Shown piece by piece: positions 1-9,279 of a stretch of 43,745 bases of DNA; positions within the stretch are counted from its first letter, which is position 1, and each line of letters opens with the position of its first letter. Source of the DNA: CAYXVF01 sp964468125 (GTDB lineage Bacteria; Myxococcota; XYA12-FULL-58-9; CAYXVF01). Both the position numbers and the translations under genes were made by a program. The stretch spans positions 1 to 43,745 of the forward strand of contig CAYXVF010000051.1 in the NCBI GenBank assembly GCA_964468125.1. The letters are read 5' to 3'. The notes below the pieces were generated by a model. That model saw only the letters and a program-made list of their open reading frames with translations, was not told where the DNA came from and made no database searches.

Positions 1-29
1 CTAACCTTCGCTCGCGCTCCGATGCACGC

Positions 30-2027
30 TCAACGCTCGATCGGCTCGGTCACTTCGCGCAGCCACTTGGCGGTCTCGTGGTCCACGAGCGGCGCAATCG
101 TCTCGCAAACCCGCGCGTGGTAGGCGTTCAACCAGCGGAGCTCGCCCCCGGTGAGGAGCTTGGGATCGATGAGTCGGCGATCGATCGGCGCGAGCGTGAT
201 CGTCTCAAAGCCATACATCGTGCGCTCCGCCCCTTCGATCTCCACCTCTTGCACCACGACAAGATTCTCGATGCGAATGCCGTAACCGTCTGGCTTGTAG
301 TAGCCGGGCTCGTTCGAGCAGATCATCCCGGGCTCGAGGGGCACGGTGTTCGGGCGATTGGCGATCCGCTGCGGGCCCTCGTGGACCCCGAGGTAGCTGC
401 CCACTCCATGGCCGGTGCCGTGGTCGTAATCGAGCCCCACTTCCCAGAGCGCTCGCCGAGCGAACGCATCGATCTGGCTGCCGGTGGTGCCCTTGGGAAA
501 GACCGCCCGGGCCATGGCGATGTGTCCCTTCAGTACCCGGGTGAAACGGGCTCGATGCTCGTCCGTGGGCTCTCCGATCGCCACCGTCCGCGTGATGTCC
601 GTCGTCCCGTCGAGGTACTGGGCGCCAGAGTCCACCAGGTAGATCGAGTTGCGCTCCAGAATCCGCTCGCTGGCGCAGGTCGCCCGATAGTGGATGATCG
701 CGCCGTTCGGCCCCGCCCCGGTGATCGTCTCGAAGGAAAGATCCTCGAACAGCGCATTTTCTCGACGGAAGGCCAGCAGCTGAGCCGCCGCCTCGAGCTC
801 ACCGAGCTGCCGTTCAGTGGCGGTGCTCACGACCCAGCGGAGAAAACGCGTCACCGCGGCGCCGTCGCGCCGGTGGGCGGCCCGCGTCCCCTTGAGCTCC
901 GCTTCGTTCTTCTTGGCCTTCGGCAACATCACCGGGTCGCGCGCGGTCACCGGCGTGGCCCCCGCTTCCCGAACGAGGTCGATCACCGCGACCGGGGTCA
1001 TGTGCTCGTCGAGCAGCACCCGTTCGGCCTCGAGGGAGGCCACCGCCGCCGCGAAACCATCGATCGCCTCGATCTCCACGCCTTCCAAGTGCGCCCGCAC
1101 CTCGTCGGTGACCTTTCGCAGGTCGACAAAGAGCGTGAGGGACTCGTCCCGGGTCAGAATGGCGTAGGCGAGAAATGCGGGCGTGTGCGGCAGATCCCCG
1201 CCGCGCAGGTTCGTGAGCCAGGCCACCGAGTCCGTAGCGGTGAGCACGGTCGCTTGCGCACCGTGCTCATCCAACGCTTCGGCAATGACGGCGCATTTGT
1301 CGGCCACCGACTGTCCTGCGCGCTCCAACGGATGGACCCGTAGGGGCGCGACGGGCGCCTCGGGCTGACCGTCCCACACCGCGTCGATCGGGTTTTCCGC
1401 GAGGATTACCAGCTCGACCCCGCGCGCTTCGCAGGCCTTTAGAACCGGCTCGAGCTCCGCCTGCGTGTGCAACCAGGGGTCGATGGCGAGCCTCTGGCCC
1501 TTCTCGCAGTGCTCGAGGAGCCACTTCTCCACCGGCTCCTCCACCAGGTGCCGTCGCACGAATTGTGCGTCATCCACCTGCTGCGAGGCCTGGAGCGTAT
1601 AACGGCCGTCCACGAAGACAGCGGCGGTATTCGGGAGCACCGCCGCGAGCCCCGCCGAGCCATTGAAACCGGTGAGCCATTCGAGGCGATCCGCCCGACG
1701 CGGCGGGTATTCGTTGTGAAACTCATCGCCGCGGGGAACCAAGAACCCTTCGACGTTCTTTGCCTTCAGCTCCGCGCGAAGCGCCGCGAGCCGCTCGGCC
1801 GGCACCGGGGCCATACCTAGGCCCGAATCGAGAGTCTTGGCGAGGTCGTCCTTGAGCGTTTGGAGCGCGGACACCGCCGCCTCGTCGGCGCCCGGCTTCA
1901 CGAGCGAGATCCAGCGGGTCGGGTGCTCACCGGCCGGGGCGCTCAACACCCCACGGATGAGGCTGCTCAGTGCCTCGGGGGTGAGCTGCAATCCGAGCTG
2001 GTCGATCACGGTTTTCGCATCAGCCAT
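30..2027 (-). CDS. Aminopeptidase P family (Xaa-Pro aminopeptidase), M24B metallopeptidase
   Basis: Cytoplasmic dinuclear-metal peptidase that removes an N-terminal residue preceding proline. The 665 residues match the long three-domain aminopeptidase P type: two creatinase-like N-terminal domains (about 75-380), a pita-bread catalytic domain (about 385-605) and a short C-terminal tail. The expected metal ligands are visible: D466 in VDSGAQY, D477 in TTDITRT, H540 in HGTGHGVG, E573 in SNEPGYY and E587 in GIRIENL. About 70 residues precede the usual start of the first creatinase domain, a helical stretch without a signal peptide. The ATG at 2027 starts the reading and no better internal start is seen. 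It is followed on the same strand only by the window edge, so downstream partners are unknown. Family assignment is secure; the physiological substrate is not. Confidence 0.95.
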   Translation of the reverse strand: MADAKTVIDQLGLQLTPEALSSLIRGVLSAPAGEHPTRWISLVKPGADEAAVSALQTLKDDLAKTLDSGLGMAPVPAERLAALRAELKAKNVEGFLVPRGDEFHNEYPPRRADRLEWLTGFNGSAGLAAVLPNTAAVFVDGRYTLQASQQVDDAQFVRRHLVEEPVEKWLLEHCEKGQRLAIDPWLHTQAELEPVLKACEARGVELVILAENPIDAVWDGQPEAPVAPLRVHPLERAGQSVADKCAVIAEALDEHGAQATVLTATDSVAWLTNLRGGDLPHTPAFLAYAILTRDESLTLFVDLRKVTDEVRAHLEGVEIEAIDGFAAAVASLEAERVLLDEHMTPVAVIDLVREAGATPVTARDPVMLPKAKKNEAELKGTRAAHRRDGAAVTRFLRWVVSTATERQLGELEAAAQLLAFRRENALFEDLSFETITGAGPNGAIIHYRATCASERILERNSIYLVDSGAQYLDGTTDITRTVAIGEPTDEHRARFTRVLKGHIAMARAVFPKGTTGSQIDAFARRALWEVGLDYDHGTGHGVGSYLGVHEGPQRIANRPNTVPLEPGMICSNEPGYYKPDGYGIRIENLVVVQEVEIEGAERTMYGFETITLAPIDRRLIDPKLLTGGELRWLNAYHARVCETIAPLVDHETAKWLREVTEPIER

Positions 2028-2102
2028 CGTCTTCTCTCCCGTACGCCTGAGCGATGGTCATCGCACCCGAACCGAGCGTTTTCAACATCAGAGACCGCGA
2101 CC

Positions 2103-5100
2103 TCAGGCCGCGCTGCGATCGGCGCTCTTCACTTCTACCGCCTGCGCGCCGCCGCTGCCGACGCGCGGCGCCCAAAGCAGCGTGAAGAGGGTCGGCACGA
2201 CGAACAGGGTGAGCAGCGTCGAGACCGCGAGACCTCCGAGCACCACCGAGCCGATGCCCCGGTAGAGCTCACTGCCGCTGCCCGGGAAGATCACGAGGGG
2301 CAGGAGACCCGCGAGCGAGGTGAGTGCGCTCATGAAGATGGGCCGCACTCGACCCATGACCCCGCCGGTGATCGCATCGGGCAAGCTCTGCCCTTCACGC
2401 AGGCGCGCGAGCGCACCGTCCACAACGAGGATCGCGTTGTTGACGACGACGCCGATGAGGATGATGAATCCAAGTGCGGTGACCAAATCGAGAGGCTGGC
2501 GACTGAGTGTCGCATCCACCAAGCGCAGCCCCAACATGCCGCCTCCGGCGGCGAGTGGTAGGGTCACCATCACCACCGTAGGCGCGACGAAGTCCTCGAA
2601 GAGCGCGGCCATCAGGAGGAAGCTGATCACCACCGCTAGGATGAGCACGTTGACGAGGCGCCCCTTTGCGCGCTCGAGGTCACCCGCGGTCCCCTCCAAG
2701 CGCGTTTCCAAGTCGCCACCGAGCGCCCCCTCTTCGCGCAGGGGGCCGAGCACCTCACTGCGGATCAGGCCGATCGCGGTCTCGAGGGCGATCGATTCGG
2801 GAGGGCGGACCTGGATGCTGATTGCGCGTCGCCGTTCGATCCGCTGAATCGAGGTCGGCCCGAGCTCCTCGCGTACGGTTGCAATGGAGCTGAGTGGAAC
2901 GACCTCACCCCGCGGGGTTGCCACAGGGGCGGCGGAGAGCTGGCTCGGCTCCGTGATTCCGCCATCCAGTGGCCGTAGCACCACGTCGAGGCGTGGCTCC
3001 CCCTCCTTGCCGAACTCGCCGATGCGCGCTCCATCGACCAGGGAGTCGACGACCAGACCGAGTTCCGAGCCATTCATACCGAGGTTGGCGAGCTGCTCGC
3101 GATTCGGTTCGACGTGCAGCTCGGGAGAAAATAGATCGAGGCCCGGGTTTGGGCGCGCTTGCGCGTCGGGCATGACCGCTTTGACCAACCCCATGATCCG
3201 GCCGCCGACCGCGAAGACCTGATTGAGATCGCTCCCCGAGAGCTCGATGTCGATCGACCGTCCGCCCCCGAGACTTCTGCCGAAGAGGCTCGAACGGTTT
3301 GCGATCCCGAAGACGCCGGGGATCTTGCTGAACATGCTCTGAATGAACGACTCCACCCCGGGGAGGTCCTCCGCCTTGAGCGCTTCCGCCCCCATAAAGC
3401 CACGCGCCGGGTTCGAGACGAAGAAGGAGCGACCAATGGCGGGTACGCCGTCTTTCTCCACGCCGGTGTGCTCTACCATCCGCTCCTGCACCCAACGCGC
3501 GATCGAATCCATCTCCTCCACCGAGTATCCAGCGGGCGGAACCACGATTCCGAAAACGAGGTTGCGGTTGCCGGTGGGCAGGTATTCGAGCGGAGGCAGG
3601 AGCAGGATCGCCGCGACGGACATGATGCCTACGGCGGAGCCGGTTACCGCGAAGGCACGGGTCTGCGTCGACACCATCGCGTAGACCATCTTGCCCACGC
3701 GTTCCTTGAACCGGCGACCCCACGTCTCGAGCACGCCCAGGCTGAAATCACCGGTGTGTTTGCGCGACAGAATGCTCGCGGAAAAGCTCGGGATCACGAG
3801 CACGGAGACAAACAGACTCACAATCACCGCGATGGACAGGGCGATCGCCATGTCGCGCAGCAACTCGCCCACCTCGTCCTGCCACGCGATGATCGGGATG
3901 AAAACCGCAGCGGTCGTGGCCGTGCTCGCGAGAATCGCGCCCCACACTTCGCGGGCACCGAGCAACGCCGCGGCCTTTTCGCCGTACCCTTTGCTCCGCC
4001 AGGTCTCGATGTTTTCGAGCACCACGATCGCGTTGTCCACGACCATGCCGACCGCAAAGGCCATGCCAGCCAGTGACACGACGTTGATGCTGCGGCCGAG
4101 TAGCGCCATGCCGAGGGCGGTGGCGACGACACACACGGGGATCGCGATCGCAACCACCAGGGACGCGGCGACACTCCTCAGAAATACGAGGAGCACAATC
4201 ACCGCAAACAAGCCGCCAAGGAGAAGATTCGAGCGCACGAGGTCGAGGGCGCCGTAGATGTAGCCCGTCTGGTCGGACTGAAGGCTGATGTCGAGGCCGA
4301 GGGGGTCAAATCGTTCCCGCTGAATCTCGTCGACGGTCGCCCGAACTTCTTCGGTCACCTGTAGGACGTTCGTACCCGACTCGCGAAATAGCAAAAGGGC
4401 GAGGGTCTCGCGTCCATCCGCGTAGACCGTAAAATCCGGTTTGCGGAAGCCGAGGCGTACGGTGGCAACGTCGCCAACACGAATCGGGACGCCTGCGTCG
4501 GTGGTGACGAGCACCACTTGCTCGAGGCCCTCGGGCTCTTCCGGGGCAACGGGGGTTCGGACGAGTAGCCGACGCTTTCCGAGCGTGACATCGCCACCCG
4601 ATAGGTCGCGCAACTCGGTCAGCACCGTCGCGCGCACCTGACTCAGGGTCAAACCTCGAGAGGCCAGCGCCTTGGGATCAAAGGCGATCTCGACCTCGGT
4701 TTCCTGACCGCCACGCAGAAGCGCCTCGGAGATGCCGGGGATGCGCTCGAAGAGCGGCACGATCGTCTCCTCCGCCCAGGTCTGGTACTGGTTCATCGGC
4801 CCACCGCTGGTGTTGCGCATGAGCACGACCCCAACCGGCGGGCCGCTCGAATTCGCCGTGTTCAGTACGGGCTGATCGGCTCCGTCTGGATAGCGCGGAA
4901 CCTGGCTCAGGAGGTTCGACGCGCGGACGAGCGCCTCCTGGAGATCCGTTCCGACCTCGAGCTCCAGGCTCACCGAGCCCGAGCCGAGGTCCGCGTTCGA
5001 CTCCATGCGCACGAGCCCGGGAAGGCTCTTCAAGACCTCTTCTTGCTCCTCCAGGATTTCTGCTTCGACCTCCACCGGCGAGGCCCCGGGCCAAATCGTA

Positions 5101-5267
5101 CGCACCGTGAGGTTCGGGCGAGCAATGTCCGGTGTTAGCTGAATCGGAATCGAATAGAATGTGAGCGTGCCAAACAGGGTCACGAGCAGCACGCCCACGA
5201 AGACGGTCACCGGTCGGTCGATCGAGGTTTGGAGCAGGCCGCCCCGCACTGGCTCTTCATCTGCCAT
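2103..5267 (-). CDS. RND (AcrB/HAE1-type) efflux permease
   Basis: Inner-membrane proton-driven pump subunit of a tripartite efflux system. The 1054 residues equal the usual AcrB-family length and show the duplicated architecture: a TM helix near residue 25, a large periplasmic loop, a TM block around 335-545, a second periplasmic loop and a final TM block around 860-1035. The TM4 signature reads VGMVVDNAIVVLEN, keeping one acidic residue where AcrB has two; this is common in HAE1 relatives. The second-half counterpart reads IGVVVNNAILVVDG. The start lies 2 bases beyond the stop of the adaptor gene, so the two are co-transcribed. No TolC-type outer-membrane gene is present in the window, so it must be encoded elsewhere. 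The substrate cannot be read from sequence; a drug or lipophile pump is likelier than a metal pump. Confidence 0.95.
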   Translation of the reverse strand: MADEEPVRGGLLQTSIDRPVTVFVGVLLVTLFGTLTFYSIPIQLTPDIARPNLTVRTIWPGASPVEVEAEILEEQEEVLKSLPGLVRMESNADLGSGSVSLELEVGTDLQEALVRASNLLSQVPRYPDGADQPVLNTANSSGPPVGVVLMRNTSGGPMNQYQTWAEETIVPLFERIPGISEALLRGGQETEVEIAFDPKALASRGLTLSQVRATVLTELRDLSGGDVTLGKRRLLVRTPVAPEEPEGLEQVVLVTTDAGVPIRVGDVATVRLGFRKPDFTVYADGRETLALLLFRESGTNVLQVTEEVRATVDEIQRERFDPLGLDISLQSDQTGYIYGALDLVRSNLLLGGLFAVIVLLVFLRSVAASLVVAIAIPVCVVATALGMALLGRSINVVSLAGMAFAVGMVVDNAIVVLENIETWRSKGYGEKAAALLGAREVWGAILASTATTAAVFIPIIAWQDEVGELLRDMAIALSIAVIVSLFVSVLVIPSFSASILSRKHTGDFSLGVLETWGRRFKERVGKMVYAMVSTQTRAFAVTGSAVGIMSVAAILLLPPLEYLPTGNRNLVFGIVVPPAGYSVEEMDSIARWVQERMVEHTGVEKDGVPAIGRSFFVSNPARGFMGAEALKAEDLPGVESFIQSMFSKIPGVFGIANRSSLFGRSLGGGRSIDIELSGSDLNQVFAVGGRIMGLVKAVMPDAQARPNPGLDLFSPELHVEPNREQLANLGMNGSELGLVVDSLVDGARIGEFGKEGEPRLDVVLRPLDGGITEPSQLSAAPVATPRGEVVPLSSIATVREELGPTSIQRIERRRAISIQVRPPESIALETAIGLIRSEVLGPLREEGALGGDLETRLEGTAGDLERAKGRLVNVLILAVVISFLLMAALFEDFVAPTVVMVTLPLAAGGGMLGLRLVDATLSRQPLDLVTALGFIILIGVVVNNAILVVDGALARLREGQSLPDAITGGVMGRVRPIFMSALTSLAGLLPLVIFPGSGSELYRGIGSVVLGGLAVSTLLTLFVVPTLFTLLWAPRVGSGGAQAVEVKSADRSAA

Positions 5268-5269
5268 GC

Positions 5270-6424
5270 TCAGCCGCCCCGAGGCCCGATGGAATCGCCC
5301 TTGGGTTTGGCCACCGGCGTGCTCGGGTTCTGAAATCCGCTCGCTGCTGAAGACTCATCGGCGACGCGCACCGTTTCCCCCGGGCGCAAACGCTCGTTGC
5401 CGCGCACGACGATCTCGTCCCCAACAGACAATCCTTCGCCCAAAACCAAGAGTTCATCGGGGGAGCGAGCCAAGATACGAACGGAAACATTCTGCGCTTT
5501 GCCGTCGACGACTCTCACCAAGCGCGAACCGGTTTGTGCTTCGATGACCGCGTCACGGGGAACCACGACGCCGCCCTCCTTTGCTTCGACTTCGAAGGTC
5601 ACATCGACCGTGGACCCGGGGATCAGCCATTCGCGTTTCTCCGTCGGCGTGAGTCGCACCCGCGAAGTGCGCGCTACCGGGTCCAGCGCCGGCACGATAG
5701 CTTCTACCGTCGCTACCGACGTGCCCGCGCCGGTGAGTGTCACCGGATCACCGACCTTGACGGATCGAAGAAGCTCGGGACCGACATTGACGAGGATGTC
5801 GAAGTCACCGGTGGAGACGAGCTCGAGCACAGGCTGGCCCGGGGTGACCCAGTCTCCGAGGTCGACCACTCGATCAGCGACCACCCCATCGAACGGGGCG
5901 CGCACCAGGTGCCGCACGTATTCGGCCTGCGCCTGCCGCGCCGCCGCATTTCGCGAGGCCAGATCCGCGCTCAGGGCAGCTACCTCCGTTCGAGCCTGCT
6001 CCACCTCAGCCTGGGACACAGCGCGCTCGGAGAGACCCTCGATCCGTTTTAGGTCGCGCTCTGCTTGGTCGAGTCGTTCCCGCACTTGTTTGGCGTCCGC
6101 AGCGGTGACCTGCGTGCGCGCCGCGGCGAGCGCAGGGTCGACCTCGAGCAGGAGTTGCCCTTTCCTGATGCGGTCGCCCTCTCGCACGGTGATCTTCATG
6201 ACCGCGCCGCTCGCTCCAGCCGCGACCTCCGCGCGCGCGTGGGCCCGTACCTCTCCGAGAAAAGACCACTTTTGTGAGATCTTGCCGTCGCCGACCTTCG
6301 CGATGGAAACGAGCGCGGGGGGCCGCTCGCGCTTCGTCTGAGTCGCCTGTTCTTCGCCAGTGCAGGCCGAGAAGGCGATGCTCAGGAGAGTGATCGAGAG
6401 GTGGGCGTACCGCATAGTGGACAT
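5270..6424 (-). CDS. RND efflux periplasmic adaptor (membrane fusion protein), probable lipoprotein
   Basis: Adaptor that bridges the RND permease and an outer-membrane channel. The 384 residues begin with a signal peptide ending in a lipobox-like IAFSAC followed by TGEE, predicting a lipid-anchored cysteine near residue 20. A barrel-sandwich/lipoyl half follows (AGASGAVMKITVREGDRIRKGQ), then an alpha-helical hairpin about 100-165, the second lipoyl half (VRAPFDGVVADRVVDLGDWV) and beta-barrel and membrane-proximal domains to the end. The ATG at 6424 and another in-frame ATG three codons later are both possible; neither has a clear ribosome-binding site. It lies directly upstream of the permease gene with a 2-base gap. 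The pairing is typical of AcrA/AcrB-type operons. Confidence 0.93.
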   Translation of the reverse strand: MSTMRYAHLSITLLSIAFSACTGEEQATQTKRERPPALVSIAKVGDGKISQKWSFLGEVRAHARAEVAAGASGAVMKITVREGDRIRKGQLLLEVDPALAAARTQVTAADAKQVRERLDQAERDLKRIEGLSERAVSQAEVEQARTEVAALSADLASRNAAARQAQAEYVRHLVRAPFDGVVADRVVDLGDWVTPGQPVLELVSTGDFDILVNVGPELLRSVKVGDPVTLTGAGTSVATVEAIVPALDPVARTSRVRLTPTEKREWLIPGSTVDVTFEVEAKEGGVVVPRDAVIEAQTGSRLVRVVDGKAQNVSVRILARSPDELLVLGEGLSVGDEIVVRGNERLRPGETVRVADESSAASGFQNPSTPVAKPKGDSIGPRGG

Positions 6425-6493
6425 TAGCTAGGTCGTTGGGTCAGCGCGCGCAAGGTCCACATGAGCGGCGCCGGCGACACGGCGCGTCAATCC

Positions 6494-8251
6494 TCACACC
6501 GCTTCGACGAACTGCTTTTCCACCAGGCGACGGTAGGTGCCACGGGCGTCGTCCATCAGCTCCCCGTGGCTGCCTTCTTGCACAATCCGGCCATTTTCGA
6601 CGACGAGGACCCGGTCTGCGTCCTTCACGGTCGACAGGCGATGGGCGATCACGATCGTACTGCGTCCCTCCATCAGCCGCTTGAGGGCATCGCGCACCAG
6701 TGCCTCGCTCTCCGCGTCGAGGGCGCTCGTCGCCTCGTCGAGGATCAACACGCGCGGGTCTTTGAGCAGGGCCCGCGCGATGGCCACCCGCTGTTTCTGA
6801 CCGCCCGAGAGCTGCACCCCACGCTCGCCGACCTGAGTCTCGAAGCCCTCGGGAAACCCCTCGATGAAGCTCAGAGCGTTCGCGGCCGCCGCCGCCGCAC
6901 GCACCTCGTCGTCGCTCGCTTCGTCACGGCCGTAGCGAATGTTGTCCGCGACCGATGTCGAAAACAGGATCGGCTCCTGGCTCACGACCCCCACCTGCCG
7001 GCGCAACCAGGTGGCGTCGAGGCTGCGTAGATCCCGGCCGTCCAGGGTGACCCGTCCGTCCACGGGGTCGTAGAATCGACTGACGAGCGCCGCCATCGTG
7101 CTCTTGCCGCTTCCGGAGGGCCCCACGAGCGCCACGACCTCACCGGGGGCGACCTCAAAGCTAACGCCGTGGAGCACGGGCACGTCCGGCCGAGATGGAT
7201 AGGTGAAGGAGAGGCGCTCCAAAGCGATGCGGCCGTCGACCCGCTCCAAACGCTCGCCGCCGAGGTTTTCGATGGTAGGCTCACGATCAATGATGTCGAA
7301 GAGCCGCTCGGCGGCCCCGGTGGCGCGCATGAACTGGGTCCAGAGATCGGCGAGGGTTCCGAAGGCGATGGCGACGATTCCGGTGTAGAGGATGTAGCTC
7401 ATGAGCTCGCCAACGGACATTTCGCCGGCCACCACGATCCGGCCGCCGTACCACATCACTGTCGCGATGGCTGCGAAGGCGAAAAGCGAAGCACCACTCG
7501 AAAAGTACGCGATGTTGATGATGCGTTTTCTCGCAACATCGAAGGACCGCTCCACGGACTGTGCGTAGCGCTCCTCTTCTCTGGCTTCATGGGCGAAGGC
7601 GCGAACGGTGCGGATGCCGCTCAGGGTCTCTTCGGCAACCTCACCGGCTTCGGCGAGCGCGTCCTGCGCCGAGCGCGAGAGCTTGCGGATCCGTTTGCCG
7701 AAAAGCGTGGCACTGATCGCAATCGGTGGGACGGCGAGGAGCATCACGATCGTGAGCTCCACCGAGGTGTAGAACAAGAGCGCAAAGCCTCCGAGGGCCT
7801 GCGCCGCATTGCGCAGGGCCATCGAAATGTTCACGCTCACGGCGTTTTGCACCACCGACGTATCCGAGGCGAGGCGGTTGACGAGCTCACCGGTACGGCG
7901 CTCGTCAAAGAAACCGATCTCCTGGGCGACCATGCGCTGGTAGAGCCGCCGGCGCAGGTCCGCGACGATCCGCTCACCGGTCGTGGTGAAGATGAAGTAG
8001 CGAATCCCGGTCGTGACCGCCTGTGCGCCGCCGATGGCGCCGAGGATCAGAGCCGTACGGTTTATGTCTTCGAGCGTTCCACCGGAGAACGCGTCGTCCA
8101 CCAGAACGCGCAACGCTTGCGGAATGGCCAAGTTGAGCGCGCTCGATGCGACCAGGACCACGGTGCCGATGGCGAGCGACTTCCAGTACGGACGAGCCAA
8201 TCCCAACAATCGACCGAGCCGCTCTGACAAGGACTTCCGCTGTTCCGCCAT
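6494..8251 (-). CDS. ABC exporter, fused permease and ATPase (MsbA/LmrA type)
   Basis: Half-transporter expected to act as a homodimer in the inner membrane, exporting a lipid or hydrophobic compound. The 585 residues hold a six-helix type-1 exporter domain (about 15-310) and a nucleotide-binding domain (about 335-580). Motifs seen in order are Walker A GPSGSGKST, the Q-loop in VVSQEPILF, signature LSGGQKQR, Walker B VLILDEATSALD and switch His in IVIAHRLSTV. I place the start at the ATG at 8251 (MAEQRKSL) because the longer reading from a GTG at 8293 adds residues unlike the family and reaches towards the divergent neighbour. The gene stands 69 bases from the adaptor gene and may or may not share its transcript. 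MsbA-type lipid flipping is possible, but the substrate is unproven. Confidence 0.93.
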   Translation of the reverse strand: MAEQRKSLSERLGRLLGLARPYWKSLAIGTVVLVASSALNLAIPQALRVLVDDAFSGGTLEDINRTALILGAIGGAQAVTTGIRYFIFTTTGERIVADLRRRLYQRMVAQEIGFFDERRTGELVNRLASDTSVVQNAVSVNISMALRNAAQALGGFALLFYTSVELTIVMLLAVPPIAISATLFGKRIRKLSRSAQDALAEAGEVAEETLSGIRTVRAFAHEAREEERYAQSVERSFDVARKRIINIAYFSSGASLFAFAAIATVMWYGGRIVVAGEMSVGELMSYILYTGIVAIAFGTLADLWTQFMRATGAAERLFDIIDREPTIENLGGERLERVDGRIALERLSFTYPSRPDVPVLHGVSFEVAPGEVVALVGPSGSGKSTMAALVSRFYDPVDGRVTLDGRDLRSLDATWLRRQVGVVSQEPILFSTSVADNIRYGRDEASDDEVRAAAAAANALSFIEGFPEGFETQVGERGVQLSGGQKQRVAIARALLKDPRVLILDEATSALDAESEALVRDALKRLMEGRSTIVIAHRLSTVKDADRVLVVENGRIVQEGSHGELMDDARGTYRRLVEKQFVEAV

Positions 8252-8325
8252 GGCCCTTGATATGAGGACCGAGGCGCCGCGGGCAACTTGCACTGCCGCG
8301 CGGAGTGCGTTTTTTGACAGCTCAC

Positions 8326-9219
8326 ATGGCCCTCACTCCTACCGCGATCGCCGCCGCGCTCACCTCGAGCGTCTCCTGGGCGGGGTTCGACGCCGCTCGC
8401 AAAGGCCTGAGCGTGCGCATGGAGACCGTGCCCCTCGTGGTCTGGTTGATGCTCGGTCAAATCCCGATCTTCCTCGCCTGGTGGCTTCTCGGAGAGGCGG
8501 CCCCAGTGCGTTCCGGCTACTGGCTACCGGGGACGGTCGACGTCGCGGGCAACGTGATCGCAAATCTCCTGTTCATCCGGGCGGTTCGCACCGGTGAGCT
8601 CAGCACGACGATCCCCCTCCTCGCCTTCACACCGGTTTTGACCCTGGGAGTGGCCGCGTTTCTCCTGGGGGAGTTCCCCAGCACGTGGCAGCTCTTCGGG
8701 GTCATCGCCGTCGTCGCCGGCGCCTTTGCCCTGAACCTTCCAGGCAACTTCGACCTGCGCGGCTGGTTGCAGCGTTTTCGTGCGAACCGAGGCGGCCACT
8801 CGATGGCTCTCGTCGCGCTCATCTGGTCCGGAACCGCCTCGATCGACAAGCTCGCGCTCGCCCACGCCCCCGTCCCCTTTCACGCGTTTTTTCAGTGTGC
8901 AGGCATTGCCGTCACGCTGAGTGTTTTTCTCGTCCTCCGCGGGCGGGCGAGCTCTCTCGCGACTGTCGCTCAGCACCTGCCGCGCTACGGCCTCGCGGTG
9001 CTCCTCTCCGCCATGGCGATGGGGATGCAACTCCTGGCAATCCAAATGATGTACGTGGCCTTCATGGAGGCGATGAAGCGGGCGGTCGGCATGGTCGGCG
9101 CCATGGTGAACGGTCGGGTGTTCTTTGGCGAGCCCATCACTGGCCAGAAAGTCGTAGCCGTGGGCGCGATGACCGTTGGGGTGTTGCTGATCGTGCTGAG
9201 CGATGCGTCCGGATTCTAG
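8326..9219 (+). CDS. EamA/DMT-superfamily transporter
   Basis: Polytopic inner-membrane protein of about 298 residues with around ten hydrophobic segments arranged as two EamA repeats (roughly 1-140 and 155-298). Family members export or exchange amino acids, sugars, nucleotide sugars or other metabolites. The second half ends with the typical run of glycine-rich helices (GAMVNGRVFFGEPITGQKV, then a last TM helix LLIVLSDASGF). I choose the ATG at 8326; a GTG at 8305 would add seven residues. It is divergent from the ABC exporter gene, leaving a 74-base shared upstream region. No ligand can be assigned, and no partner gene follows closely. Confidence 0.85.
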   Translation: MALTPTAIAAALTSSVSWAGFDAARKGLSVRMETVPLVVWLMLGQIPIFLAWWLLGEAAPVRSGYWLPGTVDVAGNVIANLLFIRAVRTGELSTTIPLLAFTPVLTLGVAAFLLGEFPSTWQLFGVIAVVAGAFALNLPGNFDLRGWLQRFRANRGGHSMALVALIWSGTASIDKLALAHAPVPFHAFFQCAGIAVTLSVFLVLRGRASSLATVAQHLPRYGLAVLLSAMAMGMQLLAIQMMYVAFMEAMKRAVGMVGAMVNGRVFFGEPITGQKVVAVGAMTVGVLLIVLSDASGF

Positions 9220-9279
9220 CTGTGCGGATCCGTCGTCGAAAAATGGCCCTGCGACCCTGAGTTGGGTGACAATCCGATC

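Noticed and set aside
78..1343. 421-codon plus-strand frame inside the aminopeptidase P gene
   Set aside because: Arg/Pro/Gly-rich shadow; the minus strand shows all M24 metal ligands.
3159..4076. 305-codon plus-strand frame within the RND permease gene
   Set aside because: His/Arg/Asp-rich composition without domains; it lies opposite a clear RND sequence.
7169..8227. 352-codon plus-strand frame opposite the ABC exporter
   Set aside because: No motif and atypical composition; the opposite strand has all ABC motifs.
8314..8319. TTGACA resembling a -35 box
   Set aside because: It lies only 6 bases before the chosen EamA ATG and has no -10 partner in a usable position.
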